Of a stretch of DNA of 64,000 nucleotides, positions 33,201-41,441 are shown in pieces (the first letter of the stretch is position 1; every line of letters starts with the position of its first letter). The DNA comes from Kiritimatiellia bacterium (GTDB lineage Bacteria; Verrucomicrobiota; Kiritimatiellia; RFP12; UBA1067). The notes beneath the pieces are model-generated. The model was not told the origin of the DNA. It saw only the letters and a program-made list of their open reading frames with translations, and searched no databases. The stretch is from the NCBI GenBank assembly GCA_017514235.1, contig JAFWKK010000028.1, forward strand, positions 1 through 64,000. Direction: 5' to 3'. Position numbers and translations under genes: made by a program.

Positions 33201-33419
33201 TCAGACCAAGTACCACACGATTACGGCGATGACGACGATGACAAGAAGCCTTATCAGGTTGCGGTGAAAGAAATTCGCACGCCGGACGCTGAGAATGTCG
33301 TCGCAGCCGGCGTCAGATGCTTTCTGCCGCGCCTCGGCCTTGCGCGAAGCCATGACTATGCGGACCGCGACATGTCCGTCGCGCTCGATGTACTTCACGT
33401 TGTAGGAATGCAGTCCCAT
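33201..33419 (-). CDS. Small tail-anchored membrane protein
   Basis: A 72-aa protein with a basic soluble N-terminal 50 residues and a single hydrophobic C-terminal segment (LIRLLVIVVIAVIVWYLV), so it is probably tail-anchored in the inner membrane. No known family is recognised. It has its own promoter (33441-33449) and lies alone between the hydrogenase operon and the nrdG gene. The reading frame is supported by the promoter and by the clear membrane segment. Confidence 0.6.
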   Translation of the reverse strand: MGLHSYNVKYIERDGHVAVRIVMASRKAEARQKASDAGCDDILSVRRANFFHRNLIRLLVIVVIAVIVWYLV

Positions 33420-33440
33420 AGCCTGTCGTTAGGGGCGGGT

Positions 33441-33449
33441 AGTATACCA
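33441..33449 (-). promoter_or_regulatory. Extended -10 promoter TGGTATACT
   Basis: One mismatch from the common box; 21 bp lie between the box and the ATG at 33419. Confidence 0.55.
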
Positions 33450-33505
33450 TATTTCGGGCGTCCGGAACGGAAACAATGCCGTCAACGTTGTCACCCTTTC
33501 GAGCG

Positions 33506-34018
33506 TCAGGCCCGGCTGGCGCCAGCCGAAGCCTCGTGCAAGCGGATTATCCGCTGGTTGGAGCTGCCCCGGAAGCGCAACGAGATGTCCTTCAGCGATT
33601 CGACGAACGGACCGTCCACCAGCACGTCCGTCAGCTCCAGCATCTCGTCCGTCGCCTCGGTATGCCAGCGTGACGACGGATCCCGAAGTTCCTCGATCAC
33701 GCAACCGGTGTAGATCCAGAGCGTCTTGGAGCCGCCGAAACGCTCGCGGAACCGCCGCAGGAACGGCAGGAGCCCGCGCTGGTTTGCGGGCTCCATCGGC
33801 TCGCCGCCGAGAAGCGTCAGCCCCGCTATGTGGGAAGGCGCGAGGGCGTCGAGCACGCGATCCTCCACGGCGTCCGTAAACGGCTCGCCGTAGTCGAACG
33901 CCTGCGCCTCCTCGTTGAAGCAGCCCTTGCACCTGCGCGTGCAGCCCGAGACGAAGAGCGAGACCCTCACGCCCTCCCCGTTGGCTATGTCGCACGTCCT
34001 TATGGATGCGTAATTCAC
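33506..34018 (-). CDS. nrdG: Anaerobic ribonucleotide reductase activating protein
   Basis: A 170-aa radical SAM enzyme that installs the glycyl radical on anaerobic ribonucleotide reductase NrdD. The cluster motif CxxxCxxC is C-TRR-C-KG-C, and GGEPME follows as the GGE motif. The length is typical. No nrdD gene is next to it; it is instead the last gene of the hisI-oad operon, 13 bp after oadB. Confidence 0.92.
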   Translation of the reverse strand: MNYASIRTCDIANGEGVRVSLFVSGCTRRCKGCFNEEAQAFDYGEPFTDAVEDRVLDALAPSHIAGLTLLGGEPMEPANQRGLLPFLRRFRERFGGSKTLWIYTGCVIEELRDPSSRWHTEATDEMLELTDVLVDGPFVESLKDISLRFRGSSNQRIIRLHEASAGASRA

Positions 34019-34031
34019 TGCGTTCCGCCGT

Positions 34032-35615
34032 TCAGCGGCAGAGCGTGTAGAGGACGCCGGCTACGACGGCCGAGCCGATTACGCCCGAGACGTTCGGGCC
34101 CATCGCCTGCATCAATATGAAGTTGGACGGGTTCTCGGACAGGGCGACCTTGTTGGAGACGCGTGCGGCCATCGGCACGGCCGAAACGCCGGCGGAGCCG
34201 ATGAGCGGATTGACCTTGGTCTTCGAGAACACGTTCATGAGCTTCGCCATCAGGACGCCCGCCGCAGTGCCCACGCAGAACGCGCAAAGGCCGAGCGCCA
34301 GTATCCCGAGCGTAGTGCCAGAAAGGAACTTCTCGCACGCGAGCTTGGAACCGACAGAGAGGCCAAGCAGTATGGTGACGATGTTGATGAGCGCGTTCGA
34401 CATGGTGTCGGCGATGCGCGCCACGCTCGGGCCAACCTCCCTGGCGATGTTGCCGAGCATCAGCGCCCCGATGAGCGGAACCGCGCTCGGCAGCAGAACG
34501 GCGCAGAGAAGCAGCACGATCAGCGGGAAGCATATCTTCTCGATCTTCTTCACCTCGCGAAGCGGCGGCATCGTGATAGCGCGCTCTTCCTTCGTTGTGA
34601 GCGCCTTCATGATGGGCGGCTGGATTATCGGCACGAGCGCCATGTAGCTGTACGCCGCGACCGCAATCGCCCCAAGGAGGTCCGGAGCGAGGCGCGACGT
34701 GAGCCAGATCGCCGTCGGACCGTCCGCGCCGCCGATTATGCCGATCGAGGCAGCCGCCTTCAGGGCGTCTACTCCGAAGAAGTCGCTGCCGAAAAGCGAA
34801 GCGAGGCCGAGCGCACCGAAGAGCGCGAAGAAGATGCCGAACTGCGCCGCGCCGCCGAGGAGGGCCATGCGCGGATTGGCGATCAGCGGCCCGAAGTCCG
34901 TCATCGCGCCGACGCCCATGAAAATCATGATCGGGAACACTCCCGTGTCGATGCCCAGGGCGAAGAAGTAGTGCAGGAAGCCGCCTGGCTCGACGATGCC
35001 TCCGGTCATCACCGGCACGCCGGACGCAAGGAACGTTATCACGCCGTCGTGCATCATCGCCGGAGCCGTGACGCCGGCCAGCGGACAGTTGGCGAGAAGA
35101 CCGCCGAAACCGATCGGCAGGAGTAGCAACGGCTCGAACCCCTTCACGACCGCGAGGTAGATCATGATGAGGCAGAGCGGTATCATGATCAGCTGCCCGA
35201 CGCCGTAAGGCATTCCGAAAAGCGTCTTAACCTCGTGCCCGGCGACGAATCTGCCGGTGTCGTCGAAGTAGCCGCCTATCCAGTCGCCGACCTTCGCCTT
35301 GTGCTTCGCCGTCGAGAATGCCTCGGCCTGAAGCCTGCTTACGACCCAGAACCCGTTGCGGCCGGCATAGTCCGCCGGCTTGCCGAGCGGCTTCGAGAAG
35401 TCAGGTGCGGCAGGGCGGTCCGCCCACGAGCCGTCGGGGTTCTTCGCCTCGAACTTGCCCGTGATGTAGTCGGGGGCGTCCCTCTTCATGAAGCCGGAGA
35501 TGCCGGTGTCGCCGGCAAGGTCCTTCACCTTGCCCAGCGTCGTGCGCCAGTCGCCTTCGGCGCGGAGCCCGGCGGTCCAAGACAGCGCGAGAAGAATCAG
35601 CAGAAAGCGTTTCAT
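34032..35615 (-). CDS. oadB: Na+-translocating decarboxylase subunit beta with N-terminal extension
   Basis: Integral membrane subunit that couples decarboxylation of carboxybiotin to outward Na+ transport. From about residue 135 the protein matches OadB/GcdB, including the conserved GGADGPT segment with its Na+-coordinating Asp and the final conserved [16 protein letters not shown]. Ahead of it is an unusual extension: a signal-peptide-like start ([18 protein letters not shown]) and about 110 soluble residues (residues 22-130) that would be outside the membrane. Usual OadB proteins are about 375-435 aa against 527 here. Coupled to oadA upstream by a 13-bp gap. Confidence 0.92.
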   Translation of the reverse strand: MKRFLLILLALSWTAGLRAEGDWRTTLGKVKDLAGDTGISGFMKRDAPDYITGKFEAKNPDGSWADRPAAPDFSKPLGKPADYAGRNGFWVVSRLQAEAFSTAKHKAKVGDWIGGYFDDTGRFVAGHEVKTLFGMPYGVGQLIMIPLCLIMIYLAVVKGFEPLLLLPIGFGGLLANCPLAGVTAPAMMHDGVITFLASGVPVMTGGIVEPGGFLHYFFALGIDTGVFPIMIFMGVGAMTDFGPLIANPRMALLGGAAQFGIFFALFGALGLASLFGSDFFGVDALKAAASIGIIGGADGPTAIWLTSRLAPDLLGAIAVAAYSYMALVPIIQPPIMKALTTKEERAITMPPLREVKKIEKICFPLIVLLLCAVLLPSAVPLIGALMLGNIAREVGPSVARIADTMSNALINIVTILLGLSVGSKLACEKFLSGTTLGILALGLCAFCVGTAAGVLMAKLMNVFSKTKVNPLIGSAGVSAVPMAARVSNKVALSENPSNFILMQAMGPNVSGVIGSAVVAGVLYTLCR

Positions 35616-35628
35616 CGGCGGTCCTTTC

Positions 35629-37470
35629 TCACCCGATCACCGCAAGCACGTCGCCCGTAGCCACCTTGTCCGTGGCGGCGACCATAAGCGTCACCGTTCC
35701 GTCGCACGGCGCGGCGACCGGCGTCTCCATCTTCATGACGTCCATGACGAGTATCTCGTCGCCCTTGGAGACTTTCGAGCCCGAATTGGCGGAGATGCGC
35801 AGCACTGTTCCAGGCACGGGCGCCTTGACGGGCGTGCCCTCGCCGGAATTTCCGGATTTCCCGGAATCTCCCGAATTCCCGGATATTCCTGCCTTAGCGG
35901 AAAACGCGACCGCCTTGCCGTTCACGACCGCCTTGCCGTCGCCCTTTATCTCCACTCCGTATGCCTTGCCGTTGATCGTCACGGTAATGCCGCCCTTCGC
36001 GGCTCCGCCGGCCGCGGAGGGTGCGCTGTCGCTCGCGAACCTGCAGCCCATAGGAGCCTTAGAGGGGTCCTTCAGGAAGAGTATGCCCTTCTCCTTGCAG
36101 GATGCGGCGATGAAGACGTTCTCGTCGGTCACCGGGAGCCCGGCTTCCTCGAGCGCCTTCCTAGCCACGGCCCCGCCTTTCTTCGGGTCGGCGTCGTTCA
36201 GCTCCAGGACGGTCTTCGTGGTCGGCTCTGAATATGGCTTTGTAAGCTCGTTCGAGGCCATGAACTCGGAAGCCTTCTTCACGATATCCGGATCCGGCGG
36301 GACGGGCGTCTTGCCGAAGTAGCCGAGCACCATCTTCGCATAGCCTGGCGCGAACTTCTTGAACTTTCCGAACATGACGTTTTGGATCGCCTGCTGCGCG
36401 TAGAACTGGCTGACGGGCGTAACGGACGTTCCGAAGCCGCCCAGGCGCACGCAGTCGTACATCTCGGCGATCATGTCGTCGTACTTGTCCATCATGTTGT
36501 TGTCGCGAAGCATCTGCGTGTTCGCCGTCAGGGCGCCGCCGGGCATGGGGCTCCACACTATCTGCGGATTGACGTTCATCGCCTCCGGCGGCAGGAAGTA
36601 CTTCTTCATCGCGTTCTTGAAGGCGTCCTCGGCCTTCTTGATCTTGTTGATGTCGAAGTCGAAGCAGAAGTCGGGATCGCCGTCAAGGCAGTGCCACATC
36701 GTGATGATGTCGGGCTGGCATGTGCCGCCGCTCATCGGGGCCATGGAAAGGTCGAGGCCGTCCGCGCCGCCGCGCAGCGCCGCGAGGTAGCAGGAGACGC
36801 CGTTGCCGGCCGTCTCGTGCGAGTGGAACTGTATGTGCACGCCGTCGCCCAGCAGGCTGCGGGCGAGCTTCATCGTGTTGTATACGGTCGTCGGCGTCGA
36901 CGTGCCGGACGCATCCTTGAACGCCACGCGGTCGAACGGGATCCCGGCGTCCATGATCATCTTCAGGCGGTCGCGGTAGAACTCCGGCGTGTGCGTGCCC
37001 TTGTTGTCGATCCCGGGCGGCAGGCCCATCATCGTAACGACGACCTCGTGGTTGAGGCCTGCGTCGTGTATGCACTGCCCGGACCACTTGAGGTTGTTCA
37101 CGTCGTTCAACGCGTCGAAGTTGCGGATCGAGCTCATGCCGTGCTTCTTGAACATCTGCGCGTGCAACTTGATCATGTCGCTCGGCTGAGACTCAAGGCC
37201 AACCACGTTCACGCCGCGCGAAAGCGTCTGCAGGTCGGCATCCGGCGCGGCTTTGCGAAATGCGTCCATCACGTCGAACGCATCTTCCTGGCAGTAGAAG
37301 TAGCAGCTCTGGAACCTGGCGCCGCCGCCGGCCTCGAACCAGCGGACGCCGGCCGCATACGCCTCTTCGACGCAGGGCAGGAAGTCCTTGGAAAGGACGC
37401 GTGCGCCGACGACGCTCTGGAAGCCGTCGCGGAACGCTGTGAGCATGAACTTTACCGTCTTCTTGGCCAT
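35629..37470 (-). CDS. oadA: Oxaloacetate decarboxylase/carboxyltransferase subunit alpha
   Basis: A 613-aa biotin-dependent alpha subunit. The N-terminal carboxyltransferase TIM barrel has the conserved FRDGFQS metal/substrate motif and FHSHETAGN. The linker near residues 525-545 is a Gly-Asn/Asp-Ser repeat. The C-terminal biotinyl domain carries the biotinylation motif VMKME near the end. With oadB and oadG it forms a Na+ pump driven by decarboxylation of oxaloacetate or a related acid. Which acid is used cannot be decided by sequence alone. Confidence 0.93.
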   Translation of the reverse strand: MAKKTVKFMLTAFRDGFQSVVGARVLSKDFLPCVEEAYAAGVRWFEAGGGARFQSCYFYCQEDAFDVMDAFRKAAPDADLQTLSRGVNVVGLESQPSDMIKLHAQMFKKHGMSSIRNFDALNDVNNLKWSGQCIHDAGLNHEVVVTMMGLPPGIDNKGTHTPEFYRDRLKMIMDAGIPFDRVAFKDASGTSTPTTVYNTMKLARSLLGDGVHIQFHSHETAGNGVSCYLAALRGGADGLDLSMAPMSGGTCQPDIITMWHCLDGDPDFCFDFDINKIKKAEDAFKNAMKKYFLPPEAMNVNPQIVWSPMPGGALTANTQMLRDNNMMDKYDDMIAEMYDCVRLGGFGTSVTPVSQFYAQQAIQNVMFGKFKKFAPGYAKMVLGYFGKTPVPPDPDIVKKASEFMASNELTKPYSEPTTKTVLELNDADPKKGGAVARKALEEAGLPVTDENVFIAASCKEKGILFLKDPSKAPMGCRFASDSAPSAAGGAAKGGITVTINGKAYGVEIKGDGKAVVNGKAVAFSAKAGISGNSGDSGKSGNSGEGTPVKAPVPGTVLRISANSGSKVSKGDEILVMDVMKMETPVAAPCDGTVTLMVAATDKVATGDVLAVIG

Positions 37471-37513
37471 GATGATTCCTTTGTGATTCGTAAATTCTTC
37501 CCTGAGAAAACCC

Positions 37514-37732
37514 CTATCCGTTGAGGGCTACGGCTATTGCGAGCGCCACGTCGGCATCGTCTCCGGCCGCCGACGGCGCCGGAAGCCTCTTCTTGGGCGC
37601 ATCCTGCGGCAGGATAGAGTCGAAGTTCGCAATGAACCCCATCGACGCCTTCGTAACGACGATGAGAACAACTAGGAAAACGTAGACGATGCCCATCCCC
37701 GCGAGCATCAGCACCACTCCCTGTCCTATCAT
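37514..37732 (-). CDS. oadG: Decarboxylase gamma-like small membrane subunit
   Basis: A 72-aa single-span membrane protein: hydrophobic GQGVVLMLAGMGIVYVFLVVLIVV at the N-terminus, then a cytoplasmic tail with a Pro/Lys-rich stretch. It fits OadG, which anchors the alpha and beta subunits and may bind zinc. ATG at 37732 is supported by GAAGGGGA; a longer frame from 37783 would overlap hisI and lacks a site. Position upstream of oadA supports the assignment. Confidence 0.82.
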   Translation of the reverse strand: MIGQGVVLMLAGMGIVYVFLVVLIVVTKASMGFIANFDSILPQDAPKKRLPAPSAAGDDADVALAIAVALNG

Positions 37733-37763
37733 TTCAAATCCCCTTCTGTAATTCCAGCGGACC

Positions 37764-38210
37764 TTACGGGTCGACGTTCTCAAGCTTCAGCGTGTCGAAG
37801 TCGATCCTGCGGTAGTAGCAGTTCCTCGGCGCACCCGCCTTGTTCTTCGTGTGGCAGATGCCGCCGCGACATGGCCTCACGATGTAGAGGAGCGAATTCT
37901 GCTCGCAGTTGACATAGGCTTCGAGGAGGTCGAACGTCTCGCCGCTCGTCTCGCCCTTGAACCAGAGCTTGTTGCGGCTCGTGGACCAGAGGATCAGCTT
38001 CCTCTTGGCGAAGCTCTCCCTCATTGCGAACTCATTGGTGTACGCGACGAGGATCACTTCCCTGGTGTCAGCGTTCTGCACCGCCACCGGTATCACGCCA
38101 GGATCGCACGGCGCAGCGCCTGCGCCGCGCGTATCCGAGACCTGCTTGCCGACCTTCTCAAGCTTCGTGAAGTCGAGAGTCAGCTCCGTCGATTCTTCTA
38201 GTTTTCCCAT
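37764..38210 (-). CDS. hisI: Phosphoribosyl-AMP cyclohydrolase
   Basis: A 148-aa HisI enzyme of histidine biosynthesis (hydrolysis of phosphoribosyl-AMP). The zinc- and magnesium-binding motifs are readable: STSRNKLWFKGETSG, NCEQNSLLYIV and CHTKNKAG. No HisE domain is fused. It is the first gene of a transcription unit with the oad genes and nrdG, 31 bp before oadG; no other his gene is nearby. Confidence 0.92.
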   Translation of the reverse strand: MGKLEESTELTLDFTKLEKVGKQVSDTRGAGAAPCDPGVIPVAVQNADTREVILVAYTNEFAMRESFAKRKLILWSTSRNKLWFKGETSGETFDLLEAYVNCEQNSLLYIVRPCRGGICHTKNKAGAPRNCYYRRIDFDTLKLENVDP

Positions 38211-38242
38211 GACTGATGCCCCAAAGGTGAGATTGGCCGTAT

Positions 38243-38251
38243 ATTATACCA
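38243..38251 (-). promoter_or_regulatory. Extended -10 promoter TGGTATAAT
   Basis: Perfect box for the hisI-oad-nrdG unit, 32 bp before the ATG at 38210. The leader of about 26 nt has no strong ribosome binding site. Confidence 0.75.
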
Positions 38252-38261
38252 AAAATCTCAG

Positions 38262-41200
38262 CTATGGCGCGACGGGCTCGATCTTGAGCGTCCACTCCTC
38301 CCTCTGGATCGGGAAGATGTACTTGTCCATCGGCCTCGGGCCGCACGACCCGCCGCCCAGGCCGAGCTGGCGGACGTCTAGGTTGAGGCACACCTCGTCG
38401 CGCTTCACGAGCGGCGCCCGGAAGCGCTGCTGGAGGCGGCGGTGTCGCGAGAACTCCATGTCCTCGGCCCCGTAGTGGAGCGCCTGCATGAAGAGCGGCT
38501 CGGAGGCGGAGAACTTCACGCCCCTGCCGTCCGCGTCGGTGAACGCCGCCCAACGCACGTCGCACTTGTAGCCGTTGTCCTGAGGACGCACGTACGGCTC
38601 GTACTGGTCGGTCACCGTGGAGTCGTAGATGCCGACGAACGAGGCGGAGTTGCGGTCGACGTAGTTCTCGTAAGGGCCGCGCCCGTAGTAGCGCACGCCC
38701 TCCAGCGCCTTGTCGAGCTTGAACGAAAGGCCCAGGCGCGGCAGGGCCGGCGGCATCGTGCCGTGCGGCGTCACCGTGTTCCTCACGGCGATGGCGCCAT
38801 TGTCGGCGAACGTCCACTCCGTCTCATGCGTGAAGCCAGCAGACTTCGAGCCTGTCACTTCGACCTTGAAGCGAAGCACGTTCCCGTCTACGACTGCCTT
38901 GTGCGCGTGGTACCGAAGCTGAGACAGCCCCGAAAGGTAGAAGTTGCCCTTGTCCTCCATAGCTCTTCCTCTCAGCCAGATGTCGTTGTCGGTGAACGCA
39001 CGGAAGCAAGTGAGCTGCGGACCGGCTACAACGCCCGGAGCGGGATCCTTCAGGATGGTCTTTCCGTTCATGACGAGCTCGCACAGCGTGCCGGAACGGC
39101 GGCAGAACACCGCCTTCGTGCCGCCTGCCGTGACGGTGACCGTCTTCTCATCCTGCACGACATTCGCCGCGCCCGGCTCGACCGGGGCGAACGGACGGCG
39201 CCGGCCAAGCGCGACCTGGTCGCTAGCGACGACCCATCCGCGCTTAGCCCACGGCGTGTCCGCCTTGAGCGAGAAGTAGATGTTGACGAACGTCTCCTTG
39301 CCGTCCTTCGCCTCGAACTTCGGAAGGCCCAGGCTGCCTCTCGACAGCGGCGCCACGGACGGAACGGCGAACGGCTCGCGGTGCATGGAGACGCCGTCCT
39401 CGATCATCTCCCACTCGCCGTCGAACTCGTCGGCGCAAGTGAAGCCGAAGCGGTTCTCGAGCGTGAAGTCGTCGTGCACCACGAGATTGCGGTAGACGTG
39501 GCCGACCTCCACAAGCTTGGCGCTGACGTTGCGCAACGGGTCTATGACGCCGTTGCAGTTGAACGGGCCGTCGTTCGGCTGCTCGTCGAAGTCACCGCCG
39601 TAGGAAAGGAAGCGCTCGCGCTTGCCGTCCGCGCCGACGCGGTCGGTATACTTCCACACCGCCTGGTCGACCCAGTCCCAGATGCAGCCGCCGGTAAGCG
39701 AATCGTACTTGTAGAATACGTCCCAGTACTCCTTGAAGTTGCCCATCGAGTTGCCCATCGCATGAGCGTACTCGCACATCCAGAACGCCTTTCCGGCGCT
39801 CTGCCGGTTCTCGTGGCGGTCGTGTTTGTCGAGCAGGACGGCCGAGCCCTGCACCTGGTCGCCGATCTTGCCGCGCTCCTCCAGCCACTCCACCGCCGGA
39901 TACATGCGGCTGTCCACGTCAGCGTCGACGTTGCCGCGTTCCCAGTGGATCGGGCGCGAAGGGTCGAGCGCCTTCACCTGCGCGATGGCGTTCGTGAAGC
40001 AGGGGCCGTGCCCCGTCTCGTTGCCCATCGACCACAGCGTGACGGACGGGTGGTTGCGGTAGAACATGACGTTGCGGATGTTGCGCTCGACTATCGAATG
40101 CATCCACTCCGGGAAGAGGCCCAGGCCTTTTTCGTCGTAGCCCGGCTCGTGGCCCTCGACGTTCGCCTCGGCGCAGACGTAGATGCCGTAGCGGTCGCAG
40201 AGGTCGTACCACAGGTGATGGTCGGGATAGTGGCAGGTGCGAACCGTGTTGACGTTGTACCGCTTCATGAGCGTGATGTCCTTCAGCATGTCGTCCATCG
40301 AGACGGTGCGCCCGTTGTCGGGGTTCGTTTCGTGGCGGTTCACGCCCTTGAACTTGATCTTCTTGCCGTTGAATAGAATCGTGTTGCCTGCTATCCTAAC
40401 CTCCTTGAAGCCTATGCGACGCATGCGCACGTCGCCGCCCTTCTTCACCACGAGCGTATAGAGGCAAGGCTTCTCGGCGCTCCAGAGACTGACGTCTTTC
40501 ACTTCCGCCTTGCCCGCCGCGCCGGAGGCGACCGTCTTGCGGTTCGCATCGTAGAGGCTCCACTCCGCGCCGTCGCAGCCCGTCACTTCAATCTCGGCGT
40601 CGCGATAGCCGTTCTTGAGCGAAGTCCTGACCGCGAAGTCCCAGATGCCGTCTTTCGGCATCGACCAGAGCGTCACGTCGCGGAAGATGCCGGAATAGCG
40701 CGTCATGTCCTGGTCTTCGATATAGCTGCCGTCGCACCAGCGGTACACTTCGACGGCCAGGAGGTTCTCGCCAGCCTTCAGGAACTTCGTGACGTTGAAC
40801 TCGCTGGGCAGCTTGGAGTCCTCGGCGTAGCCGACCTTCTCGCCGTTCACCCAGACGTAATAGGCGGAGTATACGCCGTCGAACCTGAGGAACACCTCGC
40901 GCCCCTTCCAGCCGTCCGGCACGGTGAACGTGCGGCGGTAGGACGAGACCGGGTTGTAGTCGGCCGCCCCGCTCTGGCGGTCCCTTATGAGCGGCCATTC
41001 CATCTTGTGCGGATACCGCACGTTCACGTAGCCGGGCGAGCCGAACCCGCGCAGCTCGACGCAGCTCGGCACGTCGATGTCGAACCAGTCAGCGTCAGAG
41101 AAGTCGGTGCGCCAGAAGTCCTTGACGCGAAGGTCGGGGTTGCCGGCCCACGAAATCTTCCAAATGCCGTTCAGCGACATCTTGTACGGCGTCTCCGGCT

Positions 41201-41363
41201 CGAGCGCGTCCGTGAACGCCGCAGCCTCGTCTGCAAGCGGCATCGAGTAGGTGCGGGCCGGCTCGCGGTTTATGGAATTGACGGAGAGGTTCTCCCAATC
41301 GTTAGTCTGCGCGGTGCAGAGCGACGTCGCAAAGGCGGCGCAAAGGACAAGATGGATTTTCAT
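38262..41363 (-). CDS. Secreted glycoside hydrolase family 2 beta-galactosidase
   Basis: A 1033-aa GH2 enzyme of the LacZ type with a signal peptide (KIHLVLCAAFATSLCTA). The order is sugar-binding domain, immunoglobulin-like domain, TIM barrel and the C-terminal beta-galactosidase small-chain domain. The acid/base Glu is in LWSMGNETGHGP and the nucleophile region is MCEYAHAMGNS. Export suggests action on galactosides in the periplasm or outside. Monocistronic: its own leaderless promoter follows a large palindrome that may also end tex transcription. Confidence 0.92.
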   Translation of the reverse strand: MKIHLVLCAAFATSLCTAQTNDWENLSVNSINREPARTYSMPLADEAAAFTDALEPETPYKMSLNGIWKISWAGNPDLRVKDFWRTDFSDADWFDIDVPSCVELRGFGSPGYVNVRYPHKMEWPLIRDRQSGAADYNPVSSYRRTFTVPDGWKGREVFLRFDGVYSAYYVWVNGEKVGYAEDSKLPSEFNVTKFLKAGENLLAVEVYRWCDGSYIEDQDMTRYSGIFRDVTLWSMPKDGIWDFAVRTSLKNGYRDAEIEVTGCDGAEWSLYDANRKTVASGAAGKAEVKDVSLWSAEKPCLYTLVVKKGGDVRMRRIGFKEVRIAGNTILFNGKKIKFKGVNRHETNPDNGRTVSMDDMLKDITLMKRYNVNTVRTCHYPDHHLWYDLCDRYGIYVCAEANVEGHEPGYDEKGLGLFPEWMHSIVERNIRNVMFYRNHPSVTLWSMGNETGHGPCFTNAIAQVKALDPSRPIHWERGNVDADVDSRMYPAVEWLEERGKIGDQVQGSAVLLDKHDRHENRQSAGKAFWMCEYAHAMGNSMGNFKEYWDVFYKYDSLTGGCIWDWVDQAVWKYTDRVGADGKRERFLSYGGDFDEQPNDGPFNCNGVIDPLRNVSAKLVEVGHVYRNLVVHDDFTLENRFGFTCADEFDGEWEMIEDGVSMHREPFAVPSVAPLSRGSLGLPKFEAKDGKETFVNIYFSLKADTPWAKRGWVVASDQVALGRRRPFAPVEPGAANVVQDEKTVTVTAGGTKAVFCRRSGTLCELVMNGKTILKDPAPGVVAGPQLTCFRAFTDNDIWLRGRAMEDKGNFYLSGLSQLRYHAHKAVVDGNVLRFKVEVTGSKSAGFTHETEWTFADNGAIAVRNTVTPHGTMPPALPRLGLSFKLDKALEGVRYYGRGPYENYVDRNSASFVGIYDSTVTDQYEPYVRPQDNGYKCDVRWAAFTDADGRGVKFSASEPLFMQALHYGAEDMEFSRHRRLQQRFRAPLVKRDEVCLNLDVRQLGLGGGSCGPRPMDKYIFPIQREEWTLKIEPVAP

Positions 41364-41371
41364 TGCAGCGT

Positions 41372-41380
41372 ATTATATCA
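41372..41380 (-). promoter_or_regulatory. Leaderless-type promoter TGATATAAT
   Basis: Box followed by 8 nt (ACGCTGCA) and ATG at 41363. A 15-bp stem palindrome (41383-41414) directly abuts the upstream edge of the box. Confidence 0.78.
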
Positions 41381-41382
41381 TA

Positions 41383-41414
41383 TTTGCCGGCGCCGCCAGG
41401 GCGGCGCCGGCAAA
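41383..41414 (-). terminator. Large GC-rich palindrome between tex and the GH2 gene
   Basis: TTTGCCGGCGCCGCC pairs with GGCGGCGCCGGCAAA across a 2-nt centre. It lies 27 bp after the tex stop and ends 2 bp before the extended -10 box of the next gene. There is no T run after it, so it is either a weak terminator or an operator that overlaps the -14 to -45 part of the GH2 promoter. Confidence 0.55.
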
Positions 41415-41441
41415 CTTAACGTCACTCTGCCGCGCGGCAGC

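Noticed and set aside
38442-40376. 644-aa plus-strand frame opposite the GH2 gene
   Set aside because: Antisense shadow of the GH2 gene with low-complexity Arg/Val/His composition; similar shadows oppose tex (41007-43169) and the hybrid kinase (43736-45670).
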